Below are positions 22,137-32,200 of a stretch of DNA of 64,000 bases, piece by piece. The position numbers were made by a program, and so were the translations under genes. Origin of the DNA: Symbiodinium natans (Eukaryota; Sar; Dinophyceae; Suessiales; Symbiodiniaceae); contig CAJNDS010002804.1 of NCBI GenBank assembly GCA_905221605.1, positions 126,001 through 190,000 of the forward strand, read 5' to 3'. Numbering within the stretch: the stretch's first letter is position 1; every line of letters starts with the position of its first letter. The notes beneath the pieces were generated by a model, which ran no database searches, was not told the DNA's origin, and was given only the letters and a program-made list of their open reading frames with translations.

Positions 22137-22412
22137 CGTCGCATCAGAGCAGTTCAGGTCAGGTCAGCCGAGGTCAGATCAGATTGTACGACAGCATTGC
22201 AACACTGCTTATAGCTCAGCTGGGATCAGATCAGATCAGATGAGATCGAGTTGACTGACAGCTCCAGATCCCCAGCGTGAACTATTTCCGATCAGACAAA
22301 GAGGCCTAACCTGATCTGATCGCAGCTGAAGCTAGTCTGAGTGGTGTAGCACTGCCGTCGTACAATCTGAATCGATCTAAGCTGGCCTAATTCGAACTGC
22401 TCTGATGTGACG
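22137..22412. mobile_element. MITE-like element with ~100-bp inverted arms
   Basis: The left end CGTCGCATCAGAGCAGTTC and the reverse complement of the right end (CGTCACATCAGAGCAGTTC) match almost exactly. Similarity continues inward for about 100 bp on each side (CAGATTGTACGAC in both arms). The middle is rich in GATCAGATC. The flanks carry TTAGTGCAGCG (left) and TTAGTGCG (right, 22413-22420), a possible imperfect target-site duplication. It encodes no protein. Confidence 0.65.
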
Positions 22413-22420
22413 TTAGTGCG

Positions 22421-24390
22421 TGAACTCGTGGGCCTCACGTACTTGTATGTTGTGCTGCGCATGTACTGTGTTTTCACAGTTGGTGCGGATTCGTGCCTTT
22501 TGGTGCAATGATTTCGGTTTTAGTGCCTGCTTCTTGTTTTTGGTGCGTGATAGTTGTTTGCGACCTTGGTGCCGCATGTGTCGCATGGTCCATATGGCGT
22601 CACACTTTGAGATTGCTCACGGCTAGTTGAGGCACTATCAGTTCGGTATCATCTAAGGTTTTATGCGCAAGCAGATCCAGAAGGAGCCAACAATCCAAGA
22701 GCGGGCCAGCTCATTGTGATCATGTCATGCGCGCACACTTTGGTGCAGGAGTAGCCGCCATGCTGTCTTGGTGCACCCAGCCGCATGTTACAGCGACAGG
22801 GAGCGTCCAGCTCAGAATCAACCAGCCCTTAGCATAAGGAGTAAGGAGTTCTAGGCATCATTGCCGAATTTATGTGGTACCGTCCCTGCCGTTTGTGTGG
22901 GTGTTGCCGCGCAAGGTCGAATCATGCCCCTTTTAGCGATCACTGTGGGTGCTGAGTGGTGCACGGAGCTTCCTTGTGTGCAGGACGGAGAGTGTACAGC
23001 AGCATCTAGCAGCATTTTGTTTTTCACAGCTCATGAGAGTCTCATCAGACATCCGTTCTGGCAGTTCATGTGGCCTGTCCTCATGCATGTGACACTGTGA
23101 CAGGAGGCTGCTCGTGCTGCCGACTTCACCTTTGCTAACGAAGTCGAGGTTCTACAGCTGGCATCGTCCATTTGCAAGGCTCATTTCCGATATGAAGTGT
23201 AGATACGTCAGAAACGAGTGACAAGAGTTGCGCTCTCATCTTGAGTGACTGTGCTCAGACGGCGTCCAAGCCCATCCCAGAAAGCTACGAGGCCGCAATG
23301 GAAGCGGCAGCCTCAGCATCCTTTTTTTGTGCAAGCACTGCAAAGTTGAGAGCTGTGGCGGTCAGAGATTTCGGAACTGGTTCAATCATGCCAGCAACCC
23401 AGGAAACATCTATGCCATCAATCAAAGTTCATCGCGTCCAAGCAGTCATGAGTTTACAGGCATTTCCTCGCAACCTCCACAGCTCCTTTTGTTTTTTCAA
23501 GCATGCCAGGGCTGCCAGACAACATGCAGCCCAACACGGACAAACCAGACCCGACAGTTGCCATCAAAACCTGGAAGTTAGACCTCCTGCCATAAATGGT
23601 TTCGGCCTTGCTTCAGCCTCATCTTGCGGCAGGCTTTGACTTCTGCGCAAGCCTGCGCTCTTCAGAAAACATGACGCACGTCTGGAGATTCGCACCATTC
23701 GCCAGTGCCACAACAAAGCTCTATGCGTTTCCGCAACATTCTGCGACAAAAAGCAGGCCAAAGGTCACAAAGCATGTCCGACACATCAATACCAATACCA
23801 TGCTGTGAGCAGTGTCGAGCTGCGCTGCAGCTGCTCCATGCACCATGACTCAATCATGACATTTGCATCGGGCGTTCTCTGCACCTTCGACACTGCCCAA
23901 GGTGATTGCGCGATGGAAGCAGAGGGGTTGGATGATAGGTACTCGCGGCTCGAAAGGTGTGGGCTGCATCAAGTCAAAGTCAGCCATGCGCTGAGCCATG
24001 GCTGTTTCTGGCAGTAGCTACAGTAGCTGCGACATGCCATGGCCGGAATTTGTAATTTCGTAGCCACAGCTAACGCAAGGACGCGGCACTCGTCCAAGTG
24101 CCAGTTCCGGCCGTGTCACCTGAGGCAGATAGTGCCGCTGCGCACTTTTTGTATGCTTGTCTTCTGCTCGGCTGCCGCTTGAAAGGAGTTCGTGGATGAT
24201 GTGGGTGTTCGCCTTGACCGCTTGCAATGGACGGCACGGTCATCTTCACAGCGTTTGCAGCGCTGACTTGTGAGGTGCCGGAGATGCCTTCATGGGTGGC
24301 TTTCTTGAAGCAATCTGGCAGAGTCTGGCCGCAGCTCTTCTGAAGTTGAGTCGAAGTGAGCGCCCGGTACAGTTGCAATGCACATTGCAC
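22421..24390. other. No gene confidently recognised
   Basis: A plus-strand piece at about 23320-23400 (CKHCKVESCGGQRFRNWF) has a Cys-rich look but no assignable family and no clear borders. Otherwise nothing stands out. Confidence 0.35.
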
Positions 24391-24395
24391 GTCAG

Positions 24396-27300
24396 GTCAT
24401 TGCTCAAGAGGAAGCTGTTGATTCCTCTGAAGCTGCAGGCAAGCGAAAGCTGGAGGACAGAGATGATACCAAGCGAGAGCTAGATACAGCTTGAAGCACA
24501 GCTACGTTCAGGATGTGCCTGTGTCTTCCAAGCTGACAGAGGACAACATGAAGGCTTGGACGTGTGTTTGGTGTTAGGGCAAGAGCCAACACTTCAGAAA
24601 TTAGGATGCCTTGTTTGCGGGCATCACGGCAGCCGGCGCCTGCATCAGGCGCGGTAGGCTTAGGTGCTCTTGGTATGCACAATGATATGTGGTTTGCATC
24701 ATGGCCCATGCTACCTCTCCCCAAGCGCAGGTGTTCTGGATGCCAGTTTGCCGAGTGAGATCCCTTCTTCGGCTTAGGGTCGTGAACATCGCGCCTCGAG
24801 CGTGGCGGGATCATGCAGGATCCAACGCAAGACTCTGCACCTGGATCAAACCTGGTTCAAAGCAACCGGCGGACGGCTCGATTCATTTTGCTTTTCTCTG
24901 TTAAGTTAAAAGGTCAGCTGGGGGTGCCGAGCCAGCAGATAGCCATGCATCCGCCTGTTCTGTCGGAAATGCACCGCATCCAGCACTTTGACGTTTTGCA
25001 AGTGGTCATCCAATCACGCACACGCCCGACAATGCTCCATGTGAGAGGCAGCGCGTGATCGACTGGATGGCAAGCCCCTGGTAGGCACTTCAACCATCGT
25101 CGATGCAGCCCTTCGGAAAGCAGGATGAAGCAACAGATCCCATGTTTTCTGTTTGCAATTTAGTGCCAGTGCTGTTTGCATCTTTTGGCCTGAGCTGAGG
25201 CCCTTGGCGAGGGCTTGCTTGGCAAAGTCCGAAGCACCAATGATCAAGACCTCGGTGCATCGTTCGACGCATCTCGCTCGTAGTTGCACCACCACCGAAG
25301 CTGCAGGACAGCCCGTGGAAGGAAGCCAGAACGAAAGAGGGGCAGGAATGGCCTCCCTTTCCCAAAAACCTGGCCAGGGTCAGGAGCATGTGCCATGTAT
25401 GCAGGTCTACTACTACCACGCGGTAACCCGACAAACTCTTTGGGTAAAGCCGCCACCAGAGTTCCTTTCAGTCTTGGCCTCAGCCCAAAGCTGCCGCAAG
25501 CCTTGTGGTTTCAGAGACATCTTTCATGTTGGAAGGCTGCGCAGCTGATGGCAGGCTCCCTTCTTGAACATACGTTGCAGCAGTCAAAATATTTGATTGT
25601 TGTTGGTTGAATGTAGACCTTGGAGCAGCTGCTCTCAAGCCTCACTGTCCCAGGCAGAAGTACGCAATCGCGATCAGCGGCAAATCCTGGAGCTCAGGTA
25701 AGGTTGCTGCTTTCCGGTTCTGCTGGGGCTGGCTCGGATGCGAGAGTTCGAGGCACAAGCTGCCATCCGAGCTGCCCAAGATTCTGTTGCCGCAGCGCAT
25801 GTCCATGACTCGTGTGAAAGTGCGAGAATCGAAGAGGGGTGGAGCGTGTATGGAGCGACCCTTGGAGTGAGAGTGCGGATCATGTGGGGCATGTGCGAGA
25901 CCCAGGGAAGCAACGAGCCCGCGGGCTCAACGACGTCGGGTCCTGTTGGTGCAAATCTCTTTGCGCAGCGCTCGGAATGTCTCGAACGATCCCCTAGATA
26001 GCCCCTCCCTCCTCCGCCAATTCAGCTTCCATCCAGTGTTTGCCGTGTAAGGTCTACCACATTCCCAACAGCTGGGATGACCGTCTGGCCCTTGGCTCGC
26101 CGAGTGCATCCCAACTGTTATGACTGGACTGGCTGTTCATTCTGAAACCACTTGTGTTCCACCAGGGATTGTCTATCGCTACTCAATCTCAGTTTGCACT
26201 TCTTTGATCGTGACTGCAGCCTTTGCTGACAGACAGTTGCGCAGCTCACTTTCCATGGCCTTGTTGGTGTGCACAGAGTCCTGTAGTCCCAAGCTAATGC
26301 TGTGACTGCAGCCGCTGCAGCCGTGAACGCTACAATGTCAATGTTCCATGTGCTTGAATCTGTCTGCCAAGATATTCTTCGTCAGCACTTCGAGCATTTC
26401 GGCAAGATCCTGAGCTGCAGGTGCGACATCCGCGGGTCGGGTCTGTAAGAGAGCAGATGTGAGCATCAGCTGTGCATCCTTTGCATCCTTGTGAGCCGTG
26501 CAATGCGCAGGGTGCAGAAGGACGACAGCGGTCGGCCTCGTGGCTTTGGATTTGTGTCCTTCGATGCACCAGCATCCGCTCAGGCTTGCCATTGTCCTGT
26601 TGCACAACTGCTCAATAGTGCCCCCCACCCCCCCCCAAAGCATGTCGCTACCTCTGGGAAGGGTGGCCCTGCACATGATCCCTTCTTGGGTGGAGGGCAA
26701 TTGGGGTGCTGGCTTCTGTTCAGGCCGCCATTGCAGGGATGCCGCGGCCCTGTCTCTTTGCATAACAACGTCCAACGTGGACCAAAGCCAAAGCCGGTTC
26801 AGGTCGTGTCCACCACTCCTCTCTCTTTTTTCTCATCGCTGTGGCTGTGAGGCATGGCTTTCCAGTCGAAGGCAAGTGGCTGAAGGCACAGAAGCAGGGC
26901 TCTGCTGATCGTACGAGCATCGAGTGTGCCGCTAGAAACTAGCCGCGATCCAGGAAACCATGGATTCTAGTCGGGTCCCGCTAGCTGGCGCCGATTCAGG
27001 AAAAACTGTCCTCACGCGACTGTGGAAGCTGACATCTCGCCATTCAAGCCTGCCCGTTGCTGGAAACTGCTTAGTTCCGGAGCTAACCTAACCGACTGCC
27101 CGCTTCACGAAACAGGAAGTGCCCCATTCAGGAAGTCCCAACCCTACCTGCCAGTACACCCCACTTCCCCCGCCCCACACCCCACACTTTCGACAGCATG
27201 CATGCCTGCATGCCGAAAAACGTGGGATGATCATCTTAGATTGGAAGCATCGACTGAAGCTGGGAGCGCGAAAGCCGAGTCTGTGTTTGCCAGTTTCCCG

Positions 27301-28900
27301 AATCCACGTGTTCCGAAACCATTTTTTCCAGCTTCCTGAATCGGCGGTTTCCCAGTGGGTGGCCTCCATACTTCTTTTGTTGGCGATGAGGAAAAATGGG
27401 GGGGTTTCCAGTAGCACGAATCCAGGTTTTGGTTTCCTGAAGCCACGTTTTAAAGTCGCCCGGTTCATGTTTTCGCAATGTCAGAATCTGTAGTTCAGTT
27501 TCCGAGTCTGGTGCTGACCACAAGCAGCATGTATGTGCAAGCCTACTGTACGGACAGTTGATAGAGAGAGTGCAACAGTTTGTCGTCGCACTTGTGAAGC
27601 CTTGCAGTGTGCGACTGTGCTGAGTTGTCAACTCGACATTTTCTCCGGTTGCAGGTGCAGCTGAAGAAGGGTGACGAACAGCAAATTGAGCAGGCAAAGC
27701 CATGCATCAGTTTGGTGGCATCTTCCGTTTGTGAAGTTCGTAAAGTAGGTAAGACTCTGTGTCTGGACTTGCTGACAAAAGAAGCTTGTGCTCTTGCAGG
27801 CGAAGGAGCAAGTTGGCATGTGTGGGCCCCACTCTGCAGCCGAGCATCACTCAAAGACTCAAAGTACAGTGGCCACACATTTTGCTTCTGCAGGCCTGGT
27901 GTTACCACTCTGCCAGCAGGGCAGGTCCCTGCGCCATCGTGGGTGCATGATGCTGGAACCCGGAGCGTAAATCCACCCTGGCATCAGGGACTCAACCCAC
28001 CTCCAGCCGCCCCACCTGCTCCGCTTGCGCCGCCAGCTCCGCGTGTGACCCAGAAAAATGGGGGGTGGCAGGGTATTCTTCATCTGTACACATCCGTACG
28101 CTCTAAGGGTGATGGGATGAAACACGCAAAATTGTGTAAAATCAGGCCGGCGCCCCCAGCGCCTCCGGCACCGCCTGCGCCACCAGCTGCGCCGCCGGCA
28201 CCACCAAATCAAGGGGACCGGCTTCGCGAGGACAGTTCTGCGGGGTTCCGCAAAGCCCTCTGCCCGATCAAAAAAAGACAGAAAATGAAAAGGCACCGTG
28301 TGTTTTCGAGGCTCTGCTCGGCAAGGCGATGAACCCCATGCACCCTCCGATGGGCCGTGGCCTCGGCCAGCCCTGGGCAACCTCGGCCTTGGCTCAGAAT
28401 CTCTCGGAGCTGAGGTGATGGCAAAGGTGATGGCAAAGGCTTTGGTAAGAAGGGATGCTTTGGCGGCAAGGGCCACTGGGCTTCGAGGAACACCGTTTTT
28501 GCTGGCCTTTAATGGCTTCGAGAGTGAGAGACATATGAGAGAAGCAATGAGCAGCTCTAAAGGGTTTAAAAAAACGCCCAGAAGCAAAGAGCCAAGCACG
28601 CCCGGCCTTCGAGGTGATGGACCAAAGGGATTTGGTGGTGATGGTGGCAAGGGCTTTGGTGGTTGTGATGGCAAAGGCTTTGGGTGCTACGGCGGTGATA
28701 CAAAAGGCGGCTATGGAAATGACTTCGGCAAGGGCTATGGCGCGCAGAAAGGATTTGATGGAGGTGCTGGCTGTGATGGTGGAAAGGGCTTCGTGAAGAA
28801 GGGCGGGAAGGGCGTGCACCCAGGCCTGTGCCTTTCCCATCGCCCAAGTTTCCACAGGAGCATTGCTGAAAATGACAGCTGGCAGGTCCCTACTGACTGA
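24396..28900 (+). CDS. WW plus CELF/Bruno-type RRM RNA-binding protein (multi-exon)
   Basis: An RNA-binding, probably nuclear, splicing or mRNA-control factor. Supported exons: 25048-25080 and 25405-~25460 (second half of a WW domain, DGKPL then VYYYHAVTRQTLWVKPP); 25906-25962 (GPVGANLF); 26052-26082 (VYHIPNSWDD); 26372-26420 (LRQHFEHFGKIL); 26511-26583 (RNP1 motif RGFGFVSF); 26737-26796; 27655-27693 (VQLKKGDEQ); 27800-27855; 27894-28040 and 28146-28230 (Pro/Ala-rich linker); 28311-28414. Nearly all join in phase. The GP.GANLF.YHIP start and the LKKGDE end are typical of the third RRM of CELF proteins. The piece between RNP1 and LKKGDE is uncertain (AAIAGM is in an alternative frame near 26721). 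Exons 24396-24490 (KRKLEDRDDTKR) and 24512-24553, and a Gly/Lys-rich end (GKGF repeats, stop 28898-28900), are likely but not joined with certainty. Donors are GT, GC and GA. Confidence 0.75.
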
Positions 28901-29237
28901 AGCAGCTTTGAGCACGTTTCACCCAAGCCAGGCGCCAAAAAGCAGGCTCGGGGTCATCGACCAGCCGCCAAGGAGTAGCGTAAATTTCACCACTCCCGGT
29001 TCTTTGCAGGGAAATTGTGGTCCTGTTTCATGTCTCGGTATTTGCCAAGTGAGTGACTGCCTCCCGAGCTCTCGTCGACTGGCCAGAGCCTTGTTGGCTC
29101 AACATGTTGGATACTGAACCATTTCTTTGTCCGATATTGAACCCTCAAAGTGCGCAGCCTGGGCTTTGGGTGTCTGCAATGCGCAGGGTTTCCAAAACCT
29201 CGAATGGCTTGTTCCCGCTCCCAGGCGGGCGTCTTTG

Positions 29238-32200
29238 ATGGATGGTAAAGATGAGAAACCGCTCTATCCCTTCTACAAGGTCAACATCCATGAGGCCGGT
29301 GCTGCCATGTGCAAGTTTCTGAGAAGTTCAGCTGTTTTCACATGCTTTGCCGAAGTACGCAAGTGGGAGTGGCGAAGGCCCGGGCAGCTGCCCTTGTGGC
29401 CCGGACGTTTCCTCTCCTCGTCTTCATGACTGTTGCCTTTTGGTGGCTTTTGGCAGTGTAGAGCCTCGTTGACCGTCTGACTGCAGAGATGCTCAGGTCG
29501 GTTTGTTGATCTTCGGCGTCTTTTGGCACCCATGGCTTGTGTTCTCAAAAAGTCTGCACCCCGGTGTACAGTTATGCATTGCTGTTTGTCTCGGCCCGGA
29601 CAGGAATCCCTTCATACTTCTCACGGTCACGGCCACCCTCAATGTGGCGATGTGGCTGTGGGTTGTCTCCACTGCTGTCTATTGCATGCTCGGCGTTGAT
29701 GCAACTGAGGACCGCGCGGAAGCATGTAATGCTGCAGGGTACGGCTGACTAGACCACCGGCTGCTCAGCCCAGAATTTGTTCGTCAGGAAGAGCTCCGGA
29801 AGAAGGAGGCCGGCGATAGCTCCAGCCCTGTTGATTCGGAAAGCCAGGCGCCGTGCCGACAAGAGGACCCCACAAACACGATTGACTCGCATGTGGTGCT
29901 GTGGACAGGATAATGTGCGGCACACCATCGTGCTTCCGAACTACAAGGACTGTGGCATGCGCTCTCACAGTGTGCCGTGCCAGGATCAGCATAGCGCGTG
30001 ATGTGATGGCAAAGCCTTGGAAAGGGCTTTGGCCGAAGCAAAGTCCAATCACCAGACCTTCCAGGAGGACGAGAGCATCTTGGAGACCACGCTGGAAAGC
30101 CTGGGTGAGGCAGGCTTTTAACGAGCGATCTTGTCGTGATTGGAGGCCAAGTCCTGCAAGTCCTGCAAATCCTGCGTTTTGTGCCCTTTTGCCAGGCCCG
30201 TGGCTCTCGTGGTTTTATCGTAGTGCTGGCCATGGAGGTCCTCATGAGTTGGGCTTGAGCATGGCCGTACAGAAGTTTGCAGAGAAGGGGAATTATTTGC
30301 CAATGTTTTGCCCACGGCGCCTTGGACATGCTTCTGGCCTGGAAGGCAAGAGAAGCTGAAGCCCGAGAAAAGGCTGCCAAAATGGAGGCCTGCAGTGCGC
30401 GTGTACCTTTCCCATGCCTATTTGACGTGTTTGTGTATGGTGCAGCGCGCGCAGGTCAAGTTCAAGGACAAGTTCTTCAAGATGTTCTCGACTCATCATC
30501 CGGCGGGCCTGAAGGACAGCCTGCTGCTTGGCCAGGGAGGCTTCTACTTGTAGTATCTTCTAGTCATCCAAGCAACTGAGATGATCGCAGGAAGAACATC
30601 TGGACGGAAGCGAGGATCCAGAGTTGAAGGGCAAGGCGTCCAACGTCAAATGGGCGGTGCAGCAGGCAGAACAGGGAGCCTCGCGGATCCTGGAACTCGC
30701 AATGGGTCTCTGCATGTCTCTCTGCGCAAGACTGCGGTCAGGTGTGCAAGGAGCTGACCATTTCTGACAGAGATGCGCTGATCTCAGGTTTGACTTACCC
30801 AGATTCACACATGAAGGGCGTTTGGAGAGCTGCCGTACGTTGAGAGCGTTAAGCAACATGCAAGTCAATGCATGATGACTGTAGCGAGCACGGCTACAAA
30901 GCCAATTTGCAGCTGCAGTCGAACGACTTCCCCTGTTTCCACTTCTAAACTTGCTTTGGTTAGCGTTGGTGTTTAGCTCGTTGCTTTTCAATGCAGCCCT
31001 GGTTCAGCCTTCGGGGGATGGGCATATGCTTCGTGGGTGTGGGTGTCTTTCGAAGCCTCGGAGTTTCTTGCCAGCATGGTCTGCAAGAAGCCATGGGTAT
31101 GGCTTGGTTTCCTTGCCGGCTTACGCTCCAACCAGTGAGCGGGATTGCTCTTTACCATTGGCTTGTTTGCCATCGAGCACTGATATGGTAGGAGGATCTT
31201 GGGGGCAGTTCTTCTGATTAAAGAAGTGTCCAACAAGGTACAAGCATGATGCAACCAGCCCAGCCACCCGCTTACGGGTGCCTTTGCAGACACGTTGATC
31301 CCAGGTCCTCACTGTGTGCGACGCCGATGTCATAATGCATCCAAACTACTTCGAGCACATTAGCTCGGAGTTCGTGAAGTTGAAGGAGGATGTGCATGAT
31401 GATGCATGATGTAGTTTTGTTGGCACACTTTGCAGGCTGTTGTCGGCCTTTACCGGAACTATCGGGTCTGCAGGACAAAAGCCACTTGCACACCATGTGG
31501 CAGGCACAGCTGCAGCTAGAGACAGCTTGGCACAAGTGGAGTTCCAGAAGTCATATCAAGTCATGCTTTCAAGTCATGCTTCAGCGAGGCCCCTCAGTTG
31601 CCGTGGCGAAACTTCTACGAAAGTCGGGTTCTAAGCTCTTCCTTTGCAAACACCCAGTTGAGGTTCTGTGTCTTTGTGAGTTGTGTCGTCCTTGAGATGG
31701 AGAGCGCTTCCTTGTACTTGAAGGTCCAGTCGTTTCGCGTGTTTGGGGGTGCGGAGCCCAGCACGACTGAGGCAGAAGCCCGACCTCCTTGGCATCATGT
31801 GTTGTAGGTACATCAGCTCTCTGTGGGAGTTTGGGGGCGTCAGCGGAGTGCTTTATGGGGCGCACCATATGGCGCCCCCACTTGATTTGATGCCGGGCCT
31901 CTGGTTTTGGCTCCATGGTACGTAAACGTGACTTGGCGTGCCAGGTCTTCAGTGCATACAGCTTGCCTCTTGAGCTCGCAAGAGATGTCGGTTGTTGGGA
32001 TGGAGATGTCATCGCAGAGGACACACGATGTACCTTCGACTGTCTCGCTGCTCGTGCAGTTCCTTTTGGCAGGACCACCATGCTTTTCTGAAAGCTTGGT
32101 TCTACAGCGCTTACAAGATGTCTCAGAGCACGGAGGCCGTTCCGGATGGATTTCATGTGAGTAGTTGTGCGTTTTCTGACAAGGTGTATAAGCTGTGGCG

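Noticed and set aside
26341-26400. AKIFFVS reading as an RNP2 motif
   Set aside because: It overlaps DILRQHFEHFG in another frame; the latter continues the RRM across both neighbouring exons in phase.
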